This document shows positions 7,057-12,500 of a stretch of DNA of 12,780 bases, piece by piece. Below the pieces are notes generated by a model. It was not told the origin of the DNA. It ran no database searches and was given only the letters and a program-made list of their open reading frames with translations. Source of the DNA: Candidatus Woesearchaeota archaeon (GTDB lineage Archaea > Nanobdellota > Nanobdellia > Woesearchaeales > JAGVYJ01); assembly GCA_018303315.1 (NCBI GenBank), contig JAGVYJ010000017.1, positions 1 to 12,780 on the forward strand, in the 5' to 3' direction. A program made the position numbers and the translations under genes. Numbering within the stretch: position 1 is the first letter of the stretch; the number at the start of each line of letters is the position of its first letter.

Positions 7057-7064
7057 GTATAAAT
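7057..7064 (+). promoter_or_regulatory. candidate TATA-like box for the 90-residue winged-helix gene
   Basis: GTATAAAT lies 46 bp before the ATG at 7106, giving a leader of about 20 nt. A second AT-rich site at 7071-7081, about 30 bp before the ATG, would instead give a leaderless mRNA. I cannot decide between them. Confidence 0.4.
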
Positions 7065-7105
7065 CTGAAGTAATATTATTATTCTTTGGTTAAAAGGGAT
7101 TCTTG

Positions 7106-7378
7106 ATGAAAAAAAGTCCGGTAGAGGCGTATAGCTGGGTTGTCAGGGGAAAGCAGAGGCGGGACATAATAAATCATATAGGTGACAGGGAAACGCCAAC
7201 CCAGATTTCCCAGAAGTCAGGTTATTCATTGAATCATACCAGCAGGGTTTTAAACGAGTTTAAAAGGAAAGGCATTGCCAGGATTCTCAACCCTAAGCAG
7301 AAAACAGGCAGGATATATGAGCTGACAGGTAAAGGCAAAATAATCAGGGATGAAATAAGAAAGAAAGCTCAGAAATAG
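7106..7378 (+). CDS. winged helix-turn-helix DNA-binding protein, 90 residues
   Basis: This is a single-domain winged-helix protein of the MarR/ArsR-like type. A helix RRDIINHIG is followed by the helix-turn-helix TPTQISQKSGYSLNHTSRVL, with recognition helix about SLNHTSRVLNEFKRKGIA, then a wing with the strand pair ARILNPKQKTGRIYELTGKG. The C-terminus is a basic helix (IIRDEIRKKAQK). It has no effector-binding domain, so it is probably a small dimeric repressor or a DNA-architectural protein. The frame could begin one codon earlier at TTG 7103, but ATG 7106 is preferred. The last 10 bp overlap the 3' end of radC on the other strand. Confidence 0.8.
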   Translation: MKKSPVEAYSWVVRGKQRRDIINHIGDRETPTQISQKSGYSLNHTSRVLNEFKRKGIARILNPKQKTGRIYELTGKGKIIRDEIRKKAQK

Positions 7379-8046
7379 CTTTGCTGTTTCAGGCTGGTGA
7401 ATCTGTTCTGGCCAAGGATGATATGGTCCAGGATTTCTATGCCCAGCAGATTTCCGGCTTTTGCCAAATCCAGCGTTGTCTCTATATCAGCGTCGCTCGG
7501 GGAAGGGTCTCCGGAAGGGTGGTTGTGGGCGAAAATCATGGCGCTGGCCGACTCGGACAATGCTTTGCTGAAAATTTCCCTTGGATGAATAATATTTGAA
7601 TCGAGGGTTCCTATGAACAGGGTTTCTTTCTTGATTAGTTTCTTTCGTGAATCGATATAGAAAACCATGAAGTGCTCTTGCCTGAGGTTGGAGAGTTCTG
7701 TCTTCACGATTTTTACAATGTCTTCAGCAGAATTAATGACTGGGTTGGGCCTGCTTTGAAATGAAACTGACCTTTTTCCAAGTTCAACAGCAGCCAGTAT
7801 TTTACAGGCCTTGGCTTTGCCTATTCCTGAATGCCCTGTTAACTCATTAACAGACACATTTGAGAACCTGTTGAGGGGAAATTTTGACAATAAATTTCTG
7901 GAGACATCAAGAACGTTTTCTCCCTGCTTGCCTGTTGAAAGTATTATGGCTAAAAGCTCAGCATTGCTCAAAAATCCCGGATTGTTGTTGATTAGCCTTT
8001 CCCGGGGCCTTTCTGACAGTGGGAAATCGGTGAGTTTGCCGGACAT
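7369..8046 (-). CDS. radC: RadC-family protein (HhH plus JAB/MPN+ metal-binding domain)
   Basis: The 225-residue protein has the full RadC layout. An N-terminal helix-hairpin-helix region carries the SERPRERL start motif and VNELTGHSGIGKAKACKILA (about 66-85). A JAB/MPN+ domain follows with SNIIHPREIF (150-159) and the metal-binding signature HNHPSGDPSPSDAD (174-187), in which H174, H176, S184 and D187 match the JAMM pattern. All metal ligands seem present. RadC was long called a DNA repair protein, but its activity is not settled. The family is widespread in bacteria, often near mobile DNA, and uncommon in archaea, so acquisition from bacteria is plausible. A TATA-like box 27 bp upstream of the ATG shows it now has an archaeal-style promoter. 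Confidence 0.93.
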   Translation of the reverse strand: MSGKLTDFPLSERPRERLINNNPGFLSNAELLAIILSTGKQGENVLDVSRNLLSKFPLNRFSNVSVNELTGHSGIGKAKACKILAAVELGKRSVSFQSRPNPVINSAEDIVKIVKTELSNLRQEHFMVFYIDSRKKLIKKETLFIGTLDSNIIHPREIFSKALSESASAMIFAHNHPSGDPSPSDADIETTLDLAKAGNLLGIEILDHIILGQNRFTSLKQQSYF

Positions 8047-8068
8047 AAATGAGGATACATATTATTGG

Positions 8069-8077
8069 TTAATAAAA
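8069..8077 (-). promoter_or_regulatory. TATA-like box for radC
   Basis: The leftward strand reads TTTTATTAA, centred about 27 bp before the ATG at 8046, giving a leaderless transcript. It sits in the short gap after the stop of the upstream HTH regulator gene. Confidence 0.5.
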
Positions 8078-8103
8078 CTGCGTTTGGAATTTCCGGATAT
8101 AAT

Positions 8104-9024
8104 TCATTCCCTGAACTCGGCATCGTCAACCTGGCCGTCAGAGTCAAGGTCAACCCCTTCCACAATTCTTGCCATGACCTCCCGCTTGTGCACATTGCCC
8201 TTAACAAGCTCATCGAAATGCTTGAGGAAAGCGATTATAGCCGCCCTTGTGCCTGAATGGCGCTTGCCTGCAACAACGAGCATGTATTTGTCCTGGGCGT
8301 ACGGGCTTTTTGTCTTCACTATGACGCCGATTTCATCTTCCGGATAGGTTTTTGCAGAGAGCGACGACTTCACAGCATAATGGCTTTCTTTGTCAAACCT
8401 GACGGGGAGCTTTGCGTTGACATCCCCTGTCAGCTTGTTAACTATCGGACCCCCTATCAGGATAAGGTTTTCCTGGAGGTCAGAATCCCTAACCTCTGTG
8501 TCAAGCTTGACATAGCTTTCAGGGATGTAATTTAGGAATGTGCCCAGGAATAATGCAAGGTCCATGCCATAATAGCCATCCCTTGACCTTGCCCTGTCAG
8601 CGCCGTGGGGGTCAGGGCTTCCCACAATTATTTTTGCCTGCAGCTTGCCGTCCTTTATGAAAGGGCTGAGGAATGAGCTTTCGTTCTTCAGGCTTATGGT
8701 CTGGCTTTCCCTGCCGAAGTCTGAAAGCTTGAGCACAAGAGCCTGCTTGTCCAGGGCATAGTATTTCGCGTGCGCTCCCTGCTTGGACTCTTCCTTCACT
8801 ACCTTTATGATTTTTGCCTTTTCGAGATTCCTTATGTGGTAGTATATTTTCTGCTCGTGCTGCCTGAGCTCTTTTGCCAGCTCAGCCGGGTACTTGGGCT
8901 CTCTGGCCAGGGACCTGAGTATGGCAAGGGCAAGGGCGCTACTGACATGCCTGGCTGCCTCTCCACTGATTTCCTTTGCCGGCAGAGAATACAGGGAATC
9001 GTTTTCTTTCTTTACAACAAACAT
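8104..9024 (-). CDS. ArsR-like HTH regulator with S-layer-like middle domain and C-terminal EF-hand-like loop
   Basis: The 306-residue protein starts with a winged-helix domain (about 25-95). Its helix-turn-helix YPAELAKELRQHEQKIYYHI is followed by NLEKAKIIKVVKEESKQGAHAKYYAL, typical of ArsR-like archaeal regulators. The middle (about 130-270) contains SRDGYYGMDLALFLGTF and NLILIGGPIVNKL, a [IV]GGPxxN pattern I associate with archaeal S-layer-type domains. No signal peptide or membrane segment is visible, so it should be cytoplasmic. The extreme C-terminus VDLDSDGQVDDAEF (291-304) fits the EF-hand loop: D292, D294, D296, G297, Q298, V299, D300 and E303. That suggests Ca2+ responsiveness, which is inference. 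A TATA-like box at 9058-9066 predicts a leader of about 12 nt with GGGG six bases before the ATG. Confidence 0.8.
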   Translation of the reverse strand: MFVVKKENDSLYSLPAKEISGEAARHVSSALALAILRSLAREPKYPAELAKELRQHEQKIYYHIRNLEKAKIIKVVKEESKQGAHAKYYALDKQALVLKLSDFGRESQTISLKNESSFLSPFIKDGKLQAKIIVGSPDPHGADRARSRDGYYGMDLALFLGTFLNYIPESYVKLDTEVRDSDLQENLILIGGPIVNKLTGDVNAKLPVRFDKESHYAVKSSLSAKTYPEDEIGVIVKTKSPYAQDKYMLVVAGKRHSGTRAAIIAFLKHFDELVKGNVHKREVMARIVEGVDLDSDGQVDDAEFRE

Positions 9025-9033
9025 TGCAAACCC

Positions 9034-9043
9034 CTAAAAATAG
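9034..9043. promoter_or_regulatory. CTA-AAAA-TAG motif, copy 1
   Basis: CTAAAAATAG lies between the start codon and TATA box of the HTH regulator gene. Its CTA/TAG arms form a short imperfect palindrome. Copy 2 is near the promoter of the divergent gene. A possible operator, but AT-rich archaeal spacers produce such words by chance. Confidence 0.25.
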
Positions 9044-9057
9044 TATCGTAGCGCTGT

Positions 9058-9066
9058 TTATAAGTT
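9058..9066 (-). promoter_or_regulatory. TATA-like box for the HTH/EF-hand regulator gene
   Basis: The leftward strand reads CTTATAAAC about 37 bp before the ATG at 9024, so the transcript should start about 12 nt upstream of the ATG. That leaves room for the GGGG Shine-Dalgarno-like bases. Confidence 0.5.
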
Positions 9067-9093
9067 TTTTTATGTGTCAGGGATGTGAAACTA

Positions 9094-9104
9094 CTAAAAA
9101 ATAG
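9094..9104. promoter_or_regulatory. CTA-AAAAA-TAG motif, copy 2
   Basis: CTAAAAAATAG repeats copy 1 with one extra A and lies just upstream of the TATA box of the rightward membrane-protein gene. If both copies are operators, one regulator could control both divergent genes. Confidence 0.25.
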
Positions 9105-9110
9105 CAAAAA

Positions 9111-9120
9111 GTTTAAATAG
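9111..9120 (+). promoter_or_regulatory. TATA-like box for the lysine-tailed membrane protein gene
   Basis: GTTTAAATAG is centred about 27 bp before ATG 9143, supporting that start and a leaderless transcript over the in-frame TTG at 9122. Confidence 0.55.
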
Positions 9121-9142
9121 TTTGCATGGCTTGCAAATTTCC

Positions 9143-9592
9143 ATGATGAATATCCGCGCATCAGTTCCTAGCATATTGCTGGTCAACCTTTTTTTGATTG
9201 CCTTGTTCACCTACATCCTGAAGTTCAGTTCAGGGGCAGGGATTTTCGGAAGCTCGGTAATGCTTTTGGCTGTATTGTTCCTTGCCGTCATGTTCCATTT
9301 CATACTCTTCTTTGACGCACTCAAGTTCAGGGGCAGCTCGGTGTTTGTGCTGCTGTTCCTGACGACGATTGCAGGGCTCGCCTATCTCTGGCTGGGGCTG
9401 ACATCCGGCGTGTCAGTGAGCCTTTTCCTGCTGCTGGCAATACTTGTCGGAGTCAGCATGGTTGTCGTCGGGCTTGCCAGGCCTGTCAGGAAAGCGGCAG
9501 CTGCCGGGACTGCAAGCGCCAAGCGAACGACAGCCAGGAAGGCTGTGAAAAAGAAAGCTGGCAAGAAGGCAAAGCACGCAAGGCGCAAATAA
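9143..9592 (+). CDS. four-helix membrane protein with a basic Lys/Ala/Arg-rich C-terminal tail
   Basis: From ATG 9143 the protein has 149 residues. Four hydrophobic segments follow in quick succession: SILLVNLFLIALFTYIL, SSVMLLAVLFLAVMFHFILFF, SVFVLLFLTTIAGLAYLWLG and VSLFLLLAILVGVSMVVVGL. The last about 34 residues are strongly basic and low in complexity: RPVRKAAAAGTASAKRTTAR, then KAVKKKAGKKAKHARRK. Such tails resemble histone H1/HU-type nucleic-acid-binding extensions. By the positive-inside rule the tail should face the cytoplasm. No family is recognised. The reading frame could start at TTG 9122, but the TATA-like box 27 bp before ATG 9143 favours the shorter form. It is divergent from the HTH/EF-hand regulator and upstream of a winged-helix gene. 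Confidence 0.75.
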   Translation: MMNIRASVPSILLVNLFLIALFTYILKFSSGAGIFGSSVMLLAVLFLAVMFHFILFFDALKFRGSSVFVLLFLTTIAGLAYLWLGLTSGVSVSLFLLLAILVGVSMVVVGLARPVRKAAAAGTASAKRTTARKAVKKKAGKKAKHARRK

Positions 9593-9617
9593 GGTATTTC
9601 TTCTATATATCGTAAAC

Positions 9618-9637
9618 TATAAATACTTGCATATAAT
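9618..9637 (+). promoter_or_regulatory. two candidate TATA-like boxes for the TTG-initiated winged-helix gene
   Basis: CTATAAATA (9618-9626) and CATATAAT (9630-9637) are both plausible. They predict leaders of about 28 or 16 nt, and either transcript would include the Shine-Dalgarno-like sequence at 9662-9668 or begin just before it. Confidence 0.4.
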
Positions 9638-9661
9638 CCGGATTTTATTGATATTGCATAG

Positions 9662-9668
9662 CGGGGGT
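9662..9668 (+). promoter_or_regulatory. Shine-Dalgarno-like GGGGGTG setting a TTG start
   Basis: CGGGGGTGT, close to the archaeal consensus GGAGGTGA, ends about 7 bases before TTG 9676. Most genes here appear leaderless, so this is one of the few plausible leadered ribosome sites, and it decides a non-ATG start. Confidence 0.55.
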
Positions 9669-9675
9669 GTACTGA

Positions 9676-9948
9676 TTGCAGAACAGCAAGATTTTTAACG
9701 TGTTTTTTCGCGAGAAGCCAGCGATGATGCTGATTAACCTCAGGAATGCCAAGGGCGAGATTTATGCGAGCTCCCTTGCAAAAAGCATCGACTGCACCTA
9801 CTCGCATGTTGTCAAGATTCTCCAGGCAATGCAGAAAGACGGGCTCATAAGCTTTGACAAGCAGGGAAGGCTGAAGATTCTGACATTGACAAAGAAGGGC
9901 CAGGAAGTGGCTGACAACCTTGACAAGGCAAGGCAGCTGCTCAGCTAA
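9676..9948 (+). CDS. winged-helix DNA-binding protein with TTG start, 90 residues
   Basis: The protein is a compact winged-helix domain of the MarR-like type. It begins QNSKIFNVFFREKPAMMLIN. The helix-turn-helix is EIYASSLAKSIDCTYSHVVKI (the last helix is the recognition helix), followed by ILQAMQKDGLISFDKQGRLK, with the wing being FDKQGRLKILTLT, and a C-terminal helix KKGQEVADNLDKARQLL. There is no ligand domain. No ATG is available before MMLIN, which would cut into the first helix, and a Shine-Dalgarno-like sequence precedes TTG 9676, so TTG is the probable start. The stop overlaps the convergent dph5 stop by 4 bp. The lysine-tailed membrane protein gene lies upstream in the same direction, but each seems to have its own promoter. 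Confidence 0.8.
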   Translation: MQNSKIFNVFFREKPAMMLINLRNAKGEIYASSLAKSIDCTYSHVVKILQAMQKDGLISFDKQGRLKILTLTKKGQEVADNLDKARQLLS

Positions 9949-10700
9949 TTCCAGAGCGCTATTGCCTCCTCTTCCTTGAAATGCAGCTTTCCAGGGATGA
10001 TAAGGCACTGCATGCCCTCTCCGAAATCCATTTTCTTTAGTTGGCTGATTTTTCCTGGTTTTATCAGCTGCCCCGGAGCTGCTAGCCTGGCGCAGGCCAA
10101 GGCCAGGGTTGTGTCCTTGATAAGCCCCTTTTTGTGCTGCTTCTCTGCTTCTTCCAGCATTTCCAAAGCCTGGGGAATCCGGAGGAATTTTCCTTCCTCA
10201 GGCTTCAAATCGAGCAGGAAAAGGGTGTGTGCTCCGATGCCCTGGTTCTCTGCAAGCACATCATAAAAGCTTGTGGGCCTGTGGCTGCCCTCCCATAAAG
10301 GAATGCTTGTCACCTTGCCAAATTTGTATAATTGCAGCCCGGTCTGCGCAACTGCTGTCAGCACTGATGCATTGTGGAAAATTTCCACGGCAATGCCCTG
10401 CTTCCTTGCCTCCAGGACAAGTTCCATATGTGTTGTTGCAGCAAGCGGGTCTCCTGCAACAAGCAGGCCGACTGCATGGCTCTTTGCCTGCTCCAGCAAT
10501 GCCTTTGCATCTTCAACAAATTCCCTGCCAACAATCCTTATTTCCTTTCCCAGGGAATCGCCCAGCTTTTCCTTTGTTGTGTTCATCAGGGCAGTGTAGT
10601 TTTCCATGTACAGAAAATCGCAGGACATTGCCTTTTCCATTCCCTGCAAAGTTATGTCGTACTCGTCATTGAGGCCCAGGCCTATAAGATATAATGGCAT
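9945..10700 (-). CDS. dph5: diphthine synthase (Dph5)
   Basis: Dph5 is an S-adenosylmethionine-dependent methyltransferase that trimethylates the modified histidine of archaeal elongation factor 2 in the diphthamide pathway. The 251-residue length is typical of archaeal Dph5. The tetrapyrrole-methylase-type fold shows LYLIGLGLNDEYDITLQG (3-20) at the N-terminus, the AdoMet-binding loop LLVAGDPLAATTH (79-91), EIFHNASVLTAVAQTGLQLY (106-125), and TSIPLWEGSHRPTSFYD with the family's PTSFYD segment at 142-147. The C-terminal region TTLALACARLAAPGQLIKPG is also characteristic. A TATA-like box at 10724-10733, about 28 bp before the ATG, gives a leaderless mRNA. The gene lies next to a frameshifted gene on the same strand. 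No other diphthamide gene is in the window. Confidence 0.95.
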   Translation of the reverse strand: MPLYLIGLGLNDEYDITLQGMEKAMSCDFLYMENYTALMNTTKEKLGDSLGKEIRIVGREFVEDAKALLEQAKSHAVGLLVAGDPLAATTHMELVLEARKQGIAVEIFHNASVLTAVAQTGLQLYKFGKVTSIPLWEGSHRPTSFYDVLAENQGIGAHTLFLLDLKPEEGKFLRIPQALEMLEEAEKQHKKGLIKDTTLALACARLAAPGQLIKPGKISQLKKMDFGEGMQCLIIPGKLHFKEEEAIALWN

Positions 10701-10723
10701 TTTGCTTGAGAAACCTTGGATTT

Positions 10724-10733
10724 GTTAAAAATC
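10724..10733 (-). promoter_or_regulatory. TATA-like box for dph5
   Basis: The leftward strand reads GATTTTTAAC about 28 bp before the ATG at 10700. It occupies the 34-bp gap after the stop of the upstream frameshifted gene. Confidence 0.55.
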
Positions 10734-10734
10734 T

Positions 10735-11104
10735 TTAGGGCATAAGAGCCTTATAGGCATCCAAAATCCTGAAAAAGAGCTGCTGTGAGCCAATGTAATC
10801 AAACAACGCCCTGTAAACATCAGGCGGAATCATCCTGCCAAGTTCACTGGGAAAAAGCGCCAAGCCATGGTGGGGAATGGTCATAAAAAGCTCCGGTTTG
10901 ATGGCAACATCTGCCACAGCCGAATCCAATGAATCAGGCCTCATTATGCCCAAAAAAAAAAGACTTAGGGCCATCTGGGCTTTCCTCAGAAACAAGCACA
11001 AGGCGTGGGTAAAGCTCTGTCCTGATTCCCCGGGACATGCCGTCCTGTCCTAAATCATAGCAATCTGTTCCCTGGATGATTTTCATGAGCTCTAGGTTTG
11101 CCAT
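10735..11104 (-). pseudogene. 122-residue uncharacterised gene broken by a one-base frameshift in a ten-A run
   Basis: The reading frame starts at ATG 11104 as MANLELMKIIQGTDCYDLGQ and continues through LYPRLVLVSEESPDGPKS. At the run of ten A (10952-10961, T in the coding strand) it runs off frame and stops after FFFGHNEA. Removing one base joins it to LGIMRPDSLD...MTIPHHGLALFPSELGRMIPP and ends at DAYKALMP, 122 residues in all. Both halves look like coding sequence, and a TATA-like box at 11128-11137 lies 28 bp before the ATG. The span is 370 bases, three times 123 plus one. Explanations are an assembly or sequencing error in the homopolymer, a true mutation, or slippage that restores the frame during transcription or translation. 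I do not recognise the family. Confidence 0.6.
10952..10961. repeat. ten-base A homopolymer at a frameshift
   Basis: It is the longest A run I noted in the window, and it coincides exactly with the point where the reading frame of the 10735-11104 gene breaks. Such runs are hot spots for replication slippage, transcriptional slippage and sequencing error. Confidence 0.9.
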
Positions 11105-11127
11105 TTGGCCTGGGAACTGACCAGAAG

Positions 11128-11137
11128 TTATAAACCT
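11128..11137 (-). promoter_or_regulatory. TATA-like box for the frameshifted gene
   Basis: The leftward strand reads GGTTTATAAC, centred about 28 bp before ATG 11104. A clean promoter at the standard spacing suggests the gene was functional recently or still is. Confidence 0.55.
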
Positions 11138-11194
11138 TTATTTCCTGTGGAAAATCAATATATAGTTTTATATACTAATTCGGAATTTGCAACA

Positions 11195-11212
11195 TCTATA
11201 CCTCAGTATAGA
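11195..11212. repeat. perfect inverted repeat TCTATAC-CTCA-GTATAGA
   Basis: Two 7-bp arms flank a 4-base spacer in AT-rich DNA upstream of ftsZ. It could be an operator or a small hairpin. There is no T-tract on either side. Confidence 0.5.
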
Positions 11213-11250
11213 AATATTTAAATAAGAGTGTTGATTTAAAAAGAGAATCT

Positions 11251-11324
11251 GTTTTGGCGAACGGATAGATAAAATCGTTTTGGCGAACGATAAAAGATTT
11301 GGCGAAAAGGTTGTTTTTGGCGAA
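11251..11324. repeat. four-copy direct repeat TTTGGCGAA upstream of ftsZ
   Basis: The core TTTGGCGAA occurs at 11253-11261, 11279-11287, 11298-11306 and 11316-11324, all in the same orientation. Copies 1 and 2 share 13 bases, GTTTTGGCGAACG, spaced 26 bp apart. The later start-to-start spacings are 19 and 18 bp. The array ends about 30 bp before the ftsZ TATA-like box, a position suited to an activator or repressor, or to initiator binding at an origin. Spacers are not conserved and are too short for CRISPR. Confidence 0.8.
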
Positions 11325-11354
11325 ACAACGAGTTCTAAAGGAATGTAGCTAAGG

Positions 11355-11366
11355 CTATATTTAAAC
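11355..11366 (+). promoter_or_regulatory. TATA-like box for ftsZ
   Basis: CTATATTTAAAC is a strong AT-rich box about 83 bp before the ATG at 11444, giving a leader of roughly 57 nt. A GGGGG run (11430-11434) lies 9 bases before the ATG and may help ribosome binding. Confidence 0.55.
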
Positions 11367-11443
11367 TTTGTTATAGTCAAAGCTATAGATTGCAAAACCA
11401 AAGAGGGCAAAGATAGTACTAAAAAACAAGGGGGCAAACCAAA

Positions 11444-12406
11444 ATGGACTTTATTGTACAGAACGCAATTAAAAGCGCTGAGGAAAACGGGTCGAGTTTT
11501 GATGATATAAGTGTTGGAAAGGCCAACATAAGGGTTATAGGTGTTGGCGGTGCCGGGAATAATATGGTGTCCTGGCTCTATAAAAAAGGTATAAAGGGCG
11601 CTGAGATAGTGGCCTGCAATACTGATCAACAGCATCTTAACATTACTGAAGCTGACAAGAAATTCCTGCTGGGAAGAGATCTGACAAGAGGACTTGGCTG
11701 CGGCGGCTATCCTGAGAAGGGGGCTGAGGCAGCGAAGGAAGGCCTGCCTGACCTCAAGGATGGCCTGAAGGAGTCAGACATGGTGTTTGTCTGCGCAGGC
11801 ATGGGAGGAGGCACAGGCACAGGGGCTGCACCGGTTGTTGCCAAGGTAGCAAAGGAAACAGGAGCAATCGTGATTGGCACTGTCACCATGCCCTTCAAGA
11901 TTGAAAGGGCAAGGGTCGACAAGGCTGAATTCGGGCTGCAGCAGCTGAGACAGGTTTCTGACACTGTAATAGTCATTGACAACAACAGGCTTGTGCAGAT
12001 AGCAGGCAACCTGCCAATCGAGCAGGCCTTTGCAGTTGCAAACGAGCTTGTTGCAACCATGATAAAGGGCATTGTTGAAACAATAGCAATACCCAGCCTG
12101 GTAAACCTTGACTACGCAGATGTAAAGGCAATCATGACCAATGGCGGGGTTGCTGCAATCGGAGTTGGTGCTTCGGACACCAACAACCGGGTTGAAGAGG
12201 CAGTGACAGGCGCTTTGTCAAACCCGCTGCTGGACATCAGCTACAAGGGAGCTACAGGCGCCCTTATCCATGTTTCAGGCGGCCCTGACATGACCCTTGA
12301 CGAGATTAACAGGGTTGGAGAACTGGTAACCGAGGCAATGGACGAGGATGCGAATGTCATCTGGGGAGCCAGGGTTTCAGAGAACATGAAGGGCAAGATT
12401 CAGTAA
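11444..12406 (+). CDS. ftsZ: cell division protein FtsZ lacking the C-terminal core strand and tail
   Basis: FtsZ is the tubulin-like GTPase that forms the division ring. It has an N-terminal extension helix (about 4-18), VGGAGNN (34-40), the archaeal-style CNTDQQHL (58-65) and GRDLTRGLGCGG (77-88), and the tubulin signature GGGTGTGAAP (121-130). The T7 loop NLDYADVKAIM (221-231) has its catalytic acids D223 and D226. GTP binding and hydrolysis residues therefore look complete. The protein stops at 320 residues, after NVIWGARVSENMKGKIQ. Normal archaeal FtsZ continues with a last beta-strand of the type RVMVIVTGV, a linker and a C-terminal peptide that binds membrane tethers such as SepF. None of this follows in frame. 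Reading on one base over gives VTFISAF, which might be a remnant strand. Confidence 0.93.
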   Translation: MDFIVQNAIKSAEENGSSFDDISVGKANIRVIGVGGAGNNMVSWLYKKGIKGAEIVACNTDQQHLNITEADKKFLLGRDLTRGLGCGGYPEKGAEAAKEGLPDLKDGLKESDMVFVCAGMGGGTGTGAAPVVAKVAKETGAIVIGTVTMPFKIERARVDKAEFGLQQLRQVSDTVIVIDNNRLVQIAGNLPIEQAFAVANELVATMIKGIVETIAIPSLVNLDYADVKAIMTNGGVAAIGVGASDTNNRVEEAVTGALSNPLLDISYKGATGALIHVSGGPDMTLDEINRVGELVTEAMDEDANVIWGARVSENMKGKIQ

Positions 12407-12467
12407 CATTCATTTCTGCCTTCATTTTATGTCACCCCCAACACATCCAATGAAGGCAACCATCTTG

Positions 12468-12499
12468 TCTTCATCGCTTCGGCGATGAAGATTTTTTTT
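12468..12499 (+). terminator. UUCG-loop hairpin with T8 tract after ftsZ
   Basis: A stem of CTTCATCGC with GCGATGAAG (12469-12477 and 12482-12490) encloses a TTCG tetraloop, and an outer T-A pair extends it to 10 bp. Eight T follow at 12492-12499. C(UUCG)G is a notably stable RNA tetraloop. This is a bacterial-style intrinsic terminator in form, 61 bp after the ftsZ stop, and the T-tract alone would suffice for archaeal termination. There is no T-tract for the other strand. Confidence 0.75.
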
Positions 12500-12500
12500 C

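Larger units (their letters stand above)
11105..11443. other. 339-bp AT-rich intergenic region upstream of ftsZ
   Basis: This is the only gap over 300 bp in the window. It separates the divergent frameshifted gene from ftsZ. In order it holds the leftward TATA box (11128-11137), very AT-rich sequence with a perfect 7-bp inverted repeat at 11195-11212, four TTTGGCGAA repeats (11251-11324), the ftsZ TATA-like box (11355-11366), a 5-bp inverted repeat CTTTG/CAAAG nearby, and a leader of roughly 57 nt with two GGGCAAA words (11405-11411 and 11432-11438). I see no tRNA, sRNA or second coding gene in it. Confidence 0.7.

Noticed and set aside
7811..8347. Rightward 178-codon open frame across radC and the HTH regulator gene
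   Set aside because: It crosses two conserved genes and their promoter gap on the other strand.
9382..10008. Leftward 208-codon open frame spanning the membrane protein tail and the winged-helix gene
   Set aside because: It is antisense to two well-supported genes and runs into dph5. The Ala/Phe-rich segment is just the complement of the Lys/Ala tail.
11251..11324. Possible CRISPR array
   Set aside because: The repeats are only 9-13 bases with spacers under 20 bases of uneven length, and no cas gene is present.
11168..11635. Leftward 155-codon open frame overlapping the ftsZ start and its upstream repeats
   Set aside because: It runs antisense to the conserved ftsZ N-terminus and through AT-rich promoter DNA. 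The peptide is a low-complexity hydrophobic mix, and no promoter stands at its start.
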